The notes under the pieces were generated by a model. It was not told the DNA's origin and did not search any database. It worked only from the letters and a program-made list of their open reading frames with translations. Both the position numbers and the translations under genes were made by a program. A stretch of 64,000 nt of DNA from Haloimpatiens sp042688525 (GTDB lineage Bacteria > Bacillota > Clostridia > Clostridiales > Clostridiaceae), in NCBI RefSeq assembly GCF_042688525.2, contig NZ_JBHWAB010000001.1, positions 1,178,001-1,242,000 on the forward strand. The letters run 5' to 3'. The first letter of the stretch is position 1, and the number at the start of each line of letters is the position of its first letter. This document shows positions 25,291 through 33,944 of this stretch, in pieces.

Positions 25291-25806
25291 ATGGAGAAGG
25301 GTTATATCCATGTATATACGGGAAACGGAAAAGGAAAAACTACTGCAGCTGTAGGATTGGCTGTAAGAGCAGCTTTAAGTGGAAAAAAAGTATATATAGG
25401 TCAGTTTATAAAAGGTATGAAATACAATGAAACTAAAATTGAAGAATATTTAAAAAACATAAAAATTGAACAATTAGGAAGAGATTGCTTTATAAATAGA
25501 GAACCTAATGAAGAAGATATAAAGTTTGCCTGTGAAGGATTAAATAAATGCGAAAGAATTCTCAAGGAAGGAAAATATGATGTAGTTATTTTAGATGAAA
25601 TTACAATAGCTTTATATTATAAGTTGTTTGATGTTGAACAAGTAATTTCAGCTATTAAAAATCGTAGTGAAAGTGTAGAAGTTGTTATAACTGGTAGATA
25701 TGCACCAAAGCAACTTATTGATATAGCTGATTTAGTTACAGAAATGAAAGAAGTCAAACATTATTATACTAAAGGTGTACTTTCTAGAGATGGAATAGAT
25801 AGATAA
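25291..25806 (+). CDS. cobO: Corrinoid ATP:cob(I)yrinic acid a,c-diamide adenosyltransferase
   Basis: BtuR/CobO/CobA-type adenosyltransferase that forms the Co-C bond of adenosylcobalamin. The 171 residues start with the P-loop HVYTGNGKGKTTAAVGLAVR and contain YIGQFIKGMKYNE, VVILDEITIALYY (Walker B-like) and VVITGRYAPKQLIDIADLVT. It lies after the cob cluster but is separated from cobS by repeat copy C and lies between two repeats (C and D), so it probably has its own promoter. Confidence 0.95.
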   Translation: MEKGYIHVYTGNGKGKTTAAVGLAVRAALSGKKVYIGQFIKGMKYNETKIEEYLKNIKIEQLGRDCFINREPNEEDIKFACEGLNKCERILKEGKYDVVILDEITIALYYKLFDVEQVISAIKNRSESVEVVITGRYAPKQLIDIADLVTEMKEVKHYYTKGVLSRDGIDR

Positions 25807-26276
25807 TTCAACCTTTACATGTAACAAATATCCGCTACGGGAAATGATATCTTGCTTAGAAACCTTTCACTTCACAAAGTAATTCTAAGGTCTAAAAATT
25901 GTGTTGATAATAAGTATCTAGAGCCTGTGAAGTAAATATCTATATAGTGTTAGGAATCGTGTCACTTCAGTAACAAGTTCTAAGTCTTACTCATATTCAA
26001 AAGAAGATTTCTTACAAATATTCCAAAGGAATTGGTTATCAGAAAATAACTCTTTTGAAATTCGTAAGACTAAGAACTTGTAGACTTTGTTCCAATGATA
26101 TCCTATACACTATATAGATATTTACCACAGGCAAAAGGTTTTATTTTATAATATAAAATCTTGTCTAATATACTGTGAATTTTTAGACCAAGAATTACTA
26201 GTTGTTTGTTCAAATGTTTCTTACGCAATATATGATTTTCCTTCGCTAGATAGTATTTTTTTATGTGAAAGTTGAG
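25805..26276. repeat. Nested palindromic repeat, copy D (multi-level nest)
   Basis: A 472-bp element between cobO and the YmfI-like gene. The outer ends (ATTCAACCTTTACATG and GTGAAAGTTGAG) enclose several nested stems. AAGTAATTCTAAGGTCTAAA pairs with TTTTTAGACCAAGAATTACT. GCCTGTGAAGTAAATATCTA, then TATAGTGTTAGGA, pairs with TCCTATACACTATATAGATA, then TTTACCACAGGC. Inside is a type 1 core (ACAAGTTCTAAGTCTTAC with GTAAGACTAAGAACTTGT). It looks like palindromes inserted into the centre of other palindromes. Confidence 0.85.
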
Positions 26277-26308
26277 AGAGATAAGAAATAGAATGAAAGG
26301 TGATAGGA

Positions 26309-27049
26309 ATGGATTTAGGAGGAAAAGTAGCATTAGTTACAGGAGCATCTAGAGGAATTGGAAGAAGTATAGCGTTGGAATTAGCAAAAAATGGAACAAG
26401 TGTTATACTTAATTATAGAAAAGATGATGAAGGTGCAAATGAAACATTAGAATTAATTAAAAAATTAGGAGGATATGGAACATTATATAAGACAGATATA
26501 AGTGATTATTCTTCATGTAAAAATATGATAGATGATATAATTAAGAAATTTGGAAAAATAGATATACTTATAAATAATGCAGGTATTTCTAAGATAGGTC
26601 TGTTTATGGATATGTCAGAAGAAGATTTTAATGAAATAATGAATATAAATTTTAAAGGTGTATTTAATTGTTGTCACAATGCAGTAAAATATATGATTGA
26701 AAGAAAATCAGGAGTTATGATAAATATTTCCTCTATATGGGGAAATGTTGGAGCTTCATGTGAAGTTTTATATTCTGCTTCAAAGGGAGCAATAAACTCA
26801 TTTACTAGAGCACTTGCAAAGGAATTGGCTCCTTCAAATATAAGAGTAAATGCTATAGCTCCAGGGGTTATTGATACAGATATGAATAAGTGTTTTTCAA
26901 ATGAAGAAAGAGAAGAAATACAGCAAGAAATACCAATGATGAGGTTTGGAGAAGGCGAAGATATAGCCAAATTAGCAGTGTTTTTATGTGGAGAAGGGTC
27001 TAAATATATAACAGGACAAATTGTAACAGTAGATGGAGGAATGCTGTAG
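26309..27049 (+). CDS. ymfI: SDR oxidoreductase, YmfI/FabG-like
   Basis: A 246-residue short-chain dehydrogenase. It has the cofactor motif TGASRGIG, NNAG, the catalytic Ser region NISSIWG, YSASKGA with the catalytic Tyr and Lys, and GQIVTVDGG at the end. The SSIWG-VGASCEV-YSASKGA pattern matches what I recall of YmfI, the elongation factor P 5-aminopentanone reductase of Firmicutes; FabG (3-oxoacyl-ACP reductase) is the alternative. It is not in a fatty acid gene cluster, which favours YmfI. I take ATG 26309 over GTG 26300. Confidence 0.78.
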   Translation: MDLGGKVALVTGASRGIGRSIALELAKNGTSVILNYRKDDEGANETLELIKKLGGYGTLYKTDISDYSSCKNMIDDIIKKFGKIDILINNAGISKIGLFMDMSEEDFNEIMNINFKGVFNCCHNAVKYMIERKSGVMINISSIWGNVGASCEVLYSASKGAINSFTRALAKELAPSNIRVNAIAPGVIDTDMNKCFSNEEREEIQQEIPMMRFGEGEDIAKLAVFLCGEGSKYITGQIVTVDGGML

Positions 27050-27100
27050 GTAATGAAAAAATATAGTTGAGTCAAGTATAATTTTTTTAAAATAGAGTTC

Positions 27101-27140
27101 TAAAATCTTTCTGGAAAATCAGAAAGATTTTATTTTTTTT
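27101..27140 (+). terminator. Terminator after the SDR gene
   Basis: AAAATCTTTCTG (27102-27113) pairs with CAGAAAGATTTT (27120-27131) and is followed by ATTTTTTTT. Confidence 0.85.
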
Positions 27141-27277
27141 ATATAAGTGTGTTACCAAAAACATATGTTAAGAAACTATTAAAAAATTAAAATTTGTAAT
27201 TTTCTAAAGGTTTTTTCAATATAATATAGAACATTAAAGTAATAAAAGAAAATGAAAATGATTGGTTGGTGGTGTAT

Positions 27278-28171
27278 ATGTATTGCTCAAATGAAGTAGT
27301 AAAAAAAATAATAAACACTCCTTCGAAAATTAATAAAGAGGAATACATTAATTTAAGTAACAAAGAATTGATACGTAGGTATAAAGTAAATAATGATGAA
27401 ATGGCAAAGGAGGCACTTATATTAAATAATATTAATTTAGTTAGAAAAATAGCTTATAGGAAATCAAATTTTTGCAGTTTTAATTATGAAGATTTAATAC
27501 AAGAAGGTGTATTAGGACTTATTAAAGGAATAGAAAAATTTGATATTAATAGGAATACGGGTTTTGCCACTTATGTTTATTATTGGGTAGTGCAGTCAAT
27601 AGATAGAGCAATATATGATAGAGGTTTTTTAGTTAGGTTGCCTGTTCATATAATAGAAAAAATAAATAAGATAAATAAGCTGGAAAAACAATATCTTATA
27701 AATGATGGAGAAATAAAAGAAGATTTAATATGTCAGAAATTAGATATATCAACAAATGAATATAATGAATTAAAAGCATACGAGCAGAATATGAAAAGAA
27801 TATCTTCACTTAATCAAAGTGTTATTAGTGAAGATGCAAGTGATGATGGTCAATTATTAGATATAATACCTTATTCAGCTAAGATTGATATAAGTGAGAA
27901 TAAAGAAAATATTAATGTTGAAGATATGGTCTTTTCTAAATTTTTGAGAATAGATATTGATAAGTTACTTTGTACACTCACACCAAGAGAAGAAAATGTA
28001 ATACGCCAAAGATTTGGATTATATAATGAAAAGCCAAAGACATTAGAGGAGATAGGAAAAAGTTATAATGTAACAAGAGAGAGAGTAAGACAAATTGAAA
28101 AGAAAGCTATTAGAAAATTAAGGCATCCTAGTCGTTCTAAAAAACTTAGAGATTATTTAGTCCGCTGCTAA
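27278..28171 (+). CDS. RpoD-like (group 2/3) RNA polymerase sigma factor
   Basis: A 297-residue sigma-70 protein from ATG 27278 (GGTGGTG just upstream). Region 2 has FNYEDLIQEGVLGLIKGIEK and FATYVYYWVVQSIDRAI; region 3 follows. Region 4 has TPREENVIRQRFGL and VTRERVRQIEKKAIRKLRHP. The strong region 4 and the absence of the long region 1.1 mark it as an RpoD paralogue rather than the primary sigma or an ECF factor. Region 2.4 reads YVYYWVVQSIDRAI where RpoD has a WWIRQAI-type sequence, so promoter choice probably differs. No anti-sigma gene is adjacent. The terminator overlaps the last codons. Confidence 0.92.
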   Translation: MYCSNEVVKKIINTPSKINKEEYINLSNKELIRRYKVNNDEMAKEALILNNINLVRKIAYRKSNFCSFNYEDLIQEGVLGLIKGIEKFDINRNTGFATYVYYWVVQSIDRAIYDRGFLVRLPVHIIEKINKINKLEKQYLINDGEIKEDLICQKLDISTNEYNELKAYEQNMKRISSLNQSVISEDASDDGQLLDIIPYSAKIDISENKENINVEDMVFSKFLRIDIDKLLCTLTPREENVIRQRFGLYNEKPKTLEEIGKSYNVTRERVRQIEKKAIRKLRHPSRSKKLRDYLVRC

Positions 28172-28188
28172 TGACAGCGGATTTTTTT
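28161..28188 (+). terminator. Terminator overlapping the sigma factor stop codon
   Basis: TCCGCTG (28161-28167) pairs with CAGCGGA (28175-28181), then seven T. The left arm codes for the final Arg and Cys of the sigma factor. Confidence 0.87.
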
Positions 28189-28240
28189 ACTTAGAATATA
28201 ATTTATGATAATATGTGATGTATAGTGAGGAGTGATAAAA

Positions 28241-29113
28241 ATGAATACATTTGTCGATTGTATTGGGTGTATAGTAAATAAGGCAGAAAAAACCTGTGAC
28301 AAATACATAAAGGACAAGCAAATAAAATATAAAGTTATGCAAAAAATATTAAAAGAGATAATAAATACGGATTATAATAGAACAACACCGTATATAAATT
28401 CTAAAATAATGAGAATAATAAAAAGAGAAGTAAATATTCAAGATATGTTTATAAAAGAAAAAGAATATTTTAATAAAAAAATTTTAGGTATGGAAAAAGA
28501 TATAGAAGATTTAATAAAAAATCAAGAGGATAGTTTATTTGCAGCATTAAAATTAGCTTCAGCTGGTAATATAATTGATTTTGGTGCGTTAGATAATGTT
28601 ACTTTTGATATGGTAAAGCAAATAATTGAAAAAACTTTGAAAAGTCAATTTAATAGTAATCTTTTTAATAAATTGGAACAACAAATTATAAAGAGTAATA
28701 CTTTACTATATTTAGGAGATAATGCAGGAGAGATAGTTTTTGACAAAATGTTTATAAAAAAAATTAAGGAAAAGTATCCACATATAAATATTATTTTTGC
28801 AACAAGAGGATATCCTACTTTAAATGATGTGATAGAAGAGGATGCATATTATGTTGGAATGGATAAGTATGCAAAAATTATAAATAACGGTACAGATATT
28901 CCAGGTACAGATATTTTAGAGACTTCTGAAGAATTTACAAAAGTGTTTAATGATGCAGATATCATAATAGCTAAAGGACAGGGAAATTTTGAATCATTAC
29001 AAGGATGTACAAAAAATATATATTACATTTTTTTATGTAAATGTGAAATGATTGTTAAAAAATTATCGTCGGAGAAACTAGAAAACATGTTTATTCATGA
29101 ATCTCAAATTTAG
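28241..29113 (+). CDS. DUF89 / ARMT1-like metal-dependent phosphatase
   Basis: A 290-residue protein of the DUF89 family (PF01937), whose studied members are metal-dependent damage-control phosphatases acting on sugar phosphates. The motifs seen are CIGC near the N terminus, YLGDNAGEIVFDKM (DNxGE metal site), FATRGYPTLNDVIEEDA and IIAKGQGNFESLQG. I choose ATG 28241 (GTGAGGAG 8 nt upstream) over GTG 28232. It stands alone; its physiological substrate is unknown. Confidence 0.85.
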   Translation: MNTFVDCIGCIVNKAEKTCDKYIKDKQIKYKVMQKILKEIINTDYNRTTPYINSKIMRIIKREVNIQDMFIKEKEYFNKKILGMEKDIEDLIKNQEDSLFAALKLASAGNIIDFGALDNVTFDMVKQIIEKTLKSQFNSNLFNKLEQQIIKSNTLLYLGDNAGEIVFDKMFIKKIKEKYPHINIIFATRGYPTLNDVIEEDAYYVGMDKYAKIINNGTDIPGTDILETSEEFTKVFNDADIIIAKGQGNFESLQGCTKNIYYIFLCKCEMIVKKLSSEKLENMFIHESQI

Positions 29114-29267
29114 GAAGCAAGAGGTTTCTTAGTACATAATTAACAAAGTTATAATTAATATAAATTTAATTAATATAAAATATTAGTTAAATTTATAACA
29201 AAATTAGAAGGAATTTTGAACAATTCATAGAATATATAATATATGAAAATATAGGAGGTGTTGTAGG

Positions 29268-29603
29268 ATGGGTAGTAAATATAAAGTTGGCGATGAATTA
29301 ATGGTTATAGAAAATGTGAGTGATGATGTAAAAAAATTAAAAGAAATGACAAAGCTAGAAATTAAAGGTGATTTTGCAGAAATATCTTGGGGATTAAAAA
29401 TAATTGATGTTAAATATGATAGACCTTATGTGATAGTAACATATAGAAATGTATATGGTGAAGAAAATAAAGTCATGGCTAAATGCATAAGTGAAGAAAA
29501 TTTTGATGAACAAAGAGTACTTGAAAAAGCATTATTAAAAGCATTCCAGTCAGAAATAATAAATATAACTGTAACAAAAACTAAAACAAAGAGAGAAAAA
29601 TAA
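29268..29603 (+). CDS. Conserved-looking protein of unknown function
   Basis: A 111-residue soluble protein starting at ATG 29268 behind AGGAGGTG. I do not recognise a family. It alternates charged helices (DDVKKLKEMTKLEIKG) with beta-type strands (FAEISWGLKIIDVKYD, YVIVTYRNVYG) and has a Lys-rich tail. There is no signal peptide or membrane segment. It is a single-gene unit followed by a terminator. Confidence 0.65.
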   Translation: MGSKYKVGDELMVIENVSDDVKKLKEMTKLEIKGDFAEISWGLKIIDVKYDRPYVIVTYRNVYGEENKVMAKCISEENFDEQRVLEKALLKAFQSEIINITVTKTKTKREK

Positions 29604-29612
29604 TACTAGATA

Positions 29613-29659
29613 AAGATTTCTAAATCAGAGTACAAGATTTAGAAATCCTTATTTTTTTT
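29613..29659 (+). terminator. Terminator hairpin
   Basis: AGATTTCTAAATC (29614-29626) pairs with GATTTAGAAATCC (29636-29648) and is followed by TTATTTTTTTT. Confidence 0.82.
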
Positions 29660-29775
29660 GTGTTCATATATCAAGGTTAACTAATTTAGAGGTGAAAAAG
29701 TATGAAACAAAGAAGGTAATATATAGTAAAATATAGTGTGATATATAAATATAAATTCACATAGGGGGTAAGAAT

Positions 29776-29991
29776 ATGGCTACATTATTAGGAATAATTA
29801 TTTTTTTAATAATCGGTGTAGTTATAGCGGCAATTGTTGGGGCAATAGTTTTACCAATAGCATCAATTGTATTAGCTATTGGTATTGTAATTGCTATAAT
29901 AGCACTTATATTTAAATTTGTATTTGCAATACCTTCATTAGTTATAATTTTAATATTAGCACTTATATATTATTCTGTAAAAAACAAATAA
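29776..29991 (+). CDS. Small hydrophobic membrane protein
   Basis: A 71-residue product that is almost wholly hydrophobic, with about three membrane segments built of Ile, Val, Ala and Leu and only a short charged end (YYSVKNK). ATG 29776 follows AGGGGG. Function unknown. The ribosome site, normal codon use and closed ends support a real gene; it could also be a stress or envelope peptide, but nothing shows this. Confidence 0.6.
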   Translation: MATLLGIIIFLIIGVVIAAIVGAIVLPIASIVLAIGIVIAIIALIFKFVFAIPSLVIILILALIYYSVKNK

Positions 29992-30055
29992 TCGTAATAA
30001 CTTTATTTATTTTAGAATAATATTATATTGATATAATATTATTTTGGAGGAATAT

Positions 30056-30571
30056 ATGAGTTATACAACTAAAAATGGCCAACCTCAAGGTAAAGCATGT
30101 CTTTACTCAAATAAAATAAGGGAAGATATGATAAGTGAAATAATAGCTATCAATGGATATGAAGAACATATTGCATTATCTGATATTGAAGAGATAAATG
30201 AAGTTTGGCATCATATAGTAGAAGATGAAAAAAGACATTATGGGATGTTCTTAGAATTACTAAGAAAAATAGATCCTATTCAATATAAAAAATATGAAGA
30301 GGTACAAGAACACCTTAATTTAAGTGGAAAACATAAATATCACAAAGAAAATATAAAATCAGATAAAGATTTAATATTAAATATGGTAAGAGATGATATA
30401 AAGGGAGAATTAGAAGCTGTTATTTTATATGAGGAACATGTTATGAGTATACCATCTAAAGAGGTTAGAAAAATATATTATGAAATTATAAATGATGAAA
30501 AGGAACATTTAGAAGAATTAACGTTAGTTTTAATGAAGTATGATAAAGACAAATATGGACCAATTGAGTAG
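30056..30571 (+). CDS. Ferritin-like di-iron domain protein
   Basis: A 171-residue all-helical protein from ATG 30056 (TTGGAGG site). Carboxylate/His pairs typical of ferritin-like four-helix bundles occur in two sets: GYEEHIALSDI and EDEKRHYG in the first half, ELEAVILYEEHV and NDEKEHLEE in the second. This fits a rubrerythrin- or COQ7-like di-iron centre, but no rubredoxin domain is present. The role is probably in iron or oxygen/peroxide handling; the substrate is not known. Confidence 0.78.
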   Translation: MSYTTKNGQPQGKACLYSNKIREDMISEIIAINGYEEHIALSDIEEINEVWHHIVEDEKRHYGMFLELLRKIDPIQYKKYEEVQEHLNLSGKHKYHKENIKSDKDLILNMVRDDIKGELEAVILYEEHVMSIPSKEVRKIYYEIINDEKEHLEELTLVLMKYDKDKYGPIE

Positions 30572-30601
30572 AAAAAGTTGAAAAATACTATGTTAAAAGT
30601 G

Positions 30602-30704
30602 AAAAATTCAAAGTATAAAGTTCAAATAAGGATAATTTTCTGAAGAGCATCTTCAGAAAATTTAAAATATATTTTAAGATGAACTTTTTATTTTGAATTT
30701 TTTA
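30602..30704. repeat. Short palindromic repeat (AAGTACAAAGT family), copy 2
   Basis: AAAAATTCAAAGTATAAAGT (30602-30621) pairs with ACTTTTTATTTTGAATTTTT (ending about 30702), with an inner stem ATTTTCTGAAGA/TCTTCAGAAAAT. It may also terminate the ferritin-like gene. The rest of the gap to 30899 is plain AT-rich sequence. Confidence 0.55.
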
Positions 30705-30899
30705 TTTTTGCAAAAATATTAAAATGTTCAGTTATGGGATATAGTTTAAAAATATAAGTAATTAGTGTAAAATTAAATTGTCTATGTTAAGGATTATTTT
30801 TATCTGAAAAAGTTTAAATACTAATTAATATATAATGTATAAATAAATTTTTTGCCAGTTGTAGATATGGTATAAAAATAGAGTGGAAGGATAATTTTT

Positions 30900-33257
30900 A
30901 TGCAGTATGATAAAAATATACAGATTTCAGTAAGAAATCTTGTTGAATTTGTTTTAAGATCTGGAGATTTAATTTCAAGCTTTAAAGGAATTTCCAGAAA
31001 TGTAGATGCAATTAAAATTCATCAAAAAATACAAAAAGCATATTCTAAGGAATATTCAGAACAATATTTAAAAGAAGAATATTTATCATATGATACAAAT
31101 GTTGAAGAAATTAATATACAAGTTAGTGGACGTGCAGATGGTATTATTATTTTGGAAGATGAGGTAATAGTTGATGAAATAAAAACAACAACATCACCAT
31201 TGAAAGAAATTAATGAAGATTATAATTTACTTCATTGGGCACAAGTAAAATGTTATGCTTTTATTTATGCTTCTCAAAATAATTTAGAAAAAATAAAAGT
31301 ACAACTTACCTATTATCAATTTGAAAGTAAGGAGACAAAAAAATTAATAAAAGAGTTTACTAATGAAGATTTGAAATACTTTTTTAATAATTTAATAAAT
31401 AGTTATGTACAATATGCTAAGATGATTAAAAATTGGATTATAGTAAGGGACGAATCAATTAATAAATTACAGTTTCCTTATAAAACATATAGAGAAGGGC
31501 AAAGAAAACTAGCAGTAGCAGTATATACATCTATAAAACAAGGAAAAAAGCTTTTTGCAGAAGCTCCAACAGGAATAGGTAAAACAATAGCAACAATTTT
31601 TCCATCGATTAAAGCAATAGCAGAAGGAGAATGTTCTAAAATTTTTTATTTAACTGCAAAAACTATAACAAAGGAAGTAGCAAAAAAAGCTTTTTTAAAT
31701 CTAACATGTAATGGATTAAGATTTAAAACGGTTGAATTAACATCAAAGGAAAAAATATGTTTTAAAGATAAAAAGTGTGATCCAGATGAATGCGAGTTTG
31801 CTAAAGGACATTTTAATAGAGTAAATGAAGCTGTTAAGGATATTTTTGAAAATGAAGATATATTTGTTAGAGAAGTTATTGAAAAATATGCACAAAAACA
31901 TAAGGTTTGTCCTTTTGAATTCTCTTTAGATTTATGTGACTGGGCTGATTGTATAATTTGTGATTATAATTATGTATTTGATCCAAGAGTATATTTAAGA
32001 AGATTTTTTGATACAAAGAGTGATTATGTTTTACTTGTAGATGAAGCTCATAATTTAGTTGATAGATCAAGAGAAATGTATTCTTGTGAATTAAATAAAA
32101 AATCAGTTTTAAAATTGAGAAAAAATGTAAAAAAAGAAATCCCTAAATTATATAAAAACTTAGGAAAAATAAATTCATTTTTTTTAAAGTACAAAAAGAA
32201 ACTAGGGGATAATAAAGAAAATTTAGTAGAAAAAGAACAGCCTAAGGATATTTATCCTTTACTTTCAAGTTTCATAGGAATATGCGATGAATGGTTAAAT
32301 GAAGACAAAGAAAGTGATTTTAAAGAAGAACTTTTAGATTTTTACTTTAAAATATTTGCTTTTTTAAGAATTGCTGAATTTTATGATGAGAGATATGTTA
32401 CATATGTTGAAAAAGAGTATAAAGATTTAAAAATAAAGTTATTTTGTTTAGATCCTTCTTTAGTGATTAACAATACAACTAAAAAGGTTAAATCAGTAGT
32501 ATTTTTTTCAGCTACATTGACTCCTATAGACTATTTTATAGATATATTAGCATTAGGGGAGAAGTCTTTTAAAATTCGACTACAATCACCGTTCCCTAAG
32601 GAAAATTTATGTTTAATGGTAGATAGCAATATTTCAACTAAATATAGAATGAGAGAATATACTTATGATAAAGTTATAAAAGATATTATAAGTGTTGTAG
32701 GTGGCAGAAAAGGAAACTATTTAGTGTTTTTCCCATCTTATAGTTATATGAATAAAATATTTGAATTTATATCTGAAATAGAATTAGATTTCGATTTGAT
32801 AAAGCAAGAGCAGGGAATGAGTGAAATAGAAAAGGAAGAATTTTTGAATAGGTTTTGTGAAACTAATGATAAAACATTAGTGGGATTTGCAGTTATGGGA
32901 GGTATATTTGGAGAAGGAATTGATTTAGAAGGAGATAAATTGGTAGGAGTAATAGTAGTAGGTGTAGGTATGCCTAAAATTTGCTTAGAACGAGATATAA
33001 TAAAAGAATATTTTAATAAAAGTAATGGTAGAGGATTTAAATATGCTTATACATATCCAGGAATGAATAAGGTAATGCAGGCAGTAGGTAGAGTTATAAG
33101 AACAGAAAAAGATAAAGGTGTAACTTTACTTATTGATCAAAGATTTTCAAACAATACGTATAAAAGGTTATTCCCTAGACATTGGTATCCACTTGAAATT
33201 CGTAGAAATAATGACTATATAAATAATATTATAAATAAATTTTGGAATAATATATAA
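30900..33257 (+). CDS. DinG/XPD-type helicase with N-terminal PD-(D/E)xK nuclease
   Basis: A 785-residue two-part protein. Residues about 1-180 form a Cas4/RecB-like nuclease module with Asp80 in GRADGIII and Glu93/Lys95 in VDEIKT. After this comes an SF2 helicase: Walker A APTGIGKT at 222-229, DEAH at 381-384, and GVGMPKICLERDI and QAVGRVIRTEKDKG in the C-terminal half. Four Cys between motifs Ia and II (KEKICFKDKKC, DPDECEF, KVCPFEF and the CDWADC region) match the Fe-S cluster of XPD/DinG enzymes. It probably unwinds and trims damaged DNA. It is a lone gene. Confidence 0.88.
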   Translation: MQYDKNIQISVRNLVEFVLRSGDLISSFKGISRNVDAIKIHQKIQKAYSKEYSEQYLKEEYLSYDTNVEEINIQVSGRADGIIILEDEVIVDEIKTTTSPLKEINEDYNLLHWAQVKCYAFIYASQNNLEKIKVQLTYYQFESKETKKLIKEFTNEDLKYFFNNLINSYVQYAKMIKNWIIVRDESINKLQFPYKTYREGQRKLAVAVYTSIKQGKKLFAEAPTGIGKTIATIFPSIKAIAEGECSKIFYLTAKTITKEVAKKAFLNLTCNGLRFKTVELTSKEKICFKDKKCDPDECEFAKGHFNRVNEAVKDIFENEDIFVREVIEKYAQKHKVCPFEFSLDLCDWADCIICDYNYVFDPRVYLRRFFDTKSDYVLLVDEAHNLVDRSREMYSCELNKKSVLKLRKNVKKEIPKLYKNLGKINSFFLKYKKKLGDNKENLVEKEQPKDIYPLLSSFIGICDEWLNEDKESDFKEELLDFYFKIFAFLRIAEFYDERYVTYVEKEYKDLKIKLFCLDPSLVINNTTKKVKSVVFFSATLTPIDYFIDILALGEKSFKIRLQSPFPKENLCLMVDSNISTKYRMREYTYDKVIKDIISVVGGRKGNYLVFFPSYSYMNKIFEFISEIELDFDLIKQEQGMSEIEKEEFLNRFCETNDKTLVGFAVMGGIFGEGIDLEGDKLVGVIVVGVGMPKICLERDIIKEYFNKSNGRGFKYAYTYPGMNKVMQAVGRVIRTEKDKGVTLLIDQRFSNNTYKRLFPRHWYPLEIRRNNDYINNIINKFWNNI

Positions 33258-33384
33258 TGAAACGTTATATTAGTGTGATGAAATGAAAACTAGTAGAAAA
33301 TTAATATTATCATAAACTAAAATTTAGTTTCATAAGTTTTAGTATAGTTATTATTTCAAAGGAGATGGGAATATCTGCAATGTT

Positions 33385-33873
33385 TTGAAAGTAAATGGTA
33401 AAAGAGATATAGGAACTTTTTTAATAAGCATAATAATAACAGAAGGTACAGGATATTTAAGTTCTGTTTTAACGAGAGGTTCACAAAATATCTATAATAC
33501 TTTAAAAAGACCTTGGTTTTCACCACCGCCATGGGTTTTCCCAATAGTATGGATAGTTTTATTTTTTTTAATGGGTTTAGCATTATATAGAATTGTAATG
33601 CTGCAAAAACAAGGGGAAGACGTTAAAAAACCTATTACATTATTCACTATTCAGTTAGTTTTAAATTTTTTATGGCCTATACTATTTTTTAGATTAAGAC
33701 TTATAGGATTAGCTTTTTTCGAGTTAATAATATTAATAATATTTATATTATTAACAACAGTAAGTTTTTATAAAAAAGATAAAATAGCAGGGTATTTATT
33801 TATACCTTATTTACTTTGGAGTATGTATGGTGCTGTATTAAATTATTTTATATGGAGTTTAAACAATATGTAA
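33385..33873 (+). CDS. tspO: TspO/MBR family membrane protein
   Basis: A 162-residue protein with five membrane helices and the family pattern KRPWFSPPPWVFPIVWIVLF, with tryptophan-rich segments (LNFLWPILFF, LLWSMYGAVLNYFIW). Members bind tetrapyrroles or cholesterol in other organisms. A role in porphyrin or stress handling here is inference only. The start is uncertain: TTG 33385 is the first usable codon, but GGAGATGGG lies 15 nt away. Confidence 0.88.
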   Translation: MKVNGKRDIGTFLISIIITEGTGYLSSVLTRGSQNIYNTLKRPWFSPPPWVFPIVWIVLFFLMGLALYRIVMLQKQGEDVKKPITLFTIQLVLNFLWPILFFRLRLIGLAFFELIILIIFILLTTVSFYKKDKIAGYLFIPYLLWSMYGAVLNYFIWSLNNM

Positions 33874-33917
33874 ACAAAAAGATACTTTGAGTTAAGATTC
33901 AAAGTATCTTTTTGTTT
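33872..33917. terminator. Bidirectional terminator
   Basis: AAACAAAAAGATACTTTGA (33872-33890) pairs with TCAAAGTATCTTTTTGTTT (33899-33917), a perfect 19-bp stem between convergent genes. Confidence 0.9.
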
Positions 33918-33944
33918 AAAGGGACTTATGATTTCTTTATTTTA

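Noticed and set aside
26103..26333. Minus-strand frame of 76 codons through repeat copy D
   Set aside because: It lies within palindromic repeat sequence, has no ribosome site and no recognisable protein pattern.
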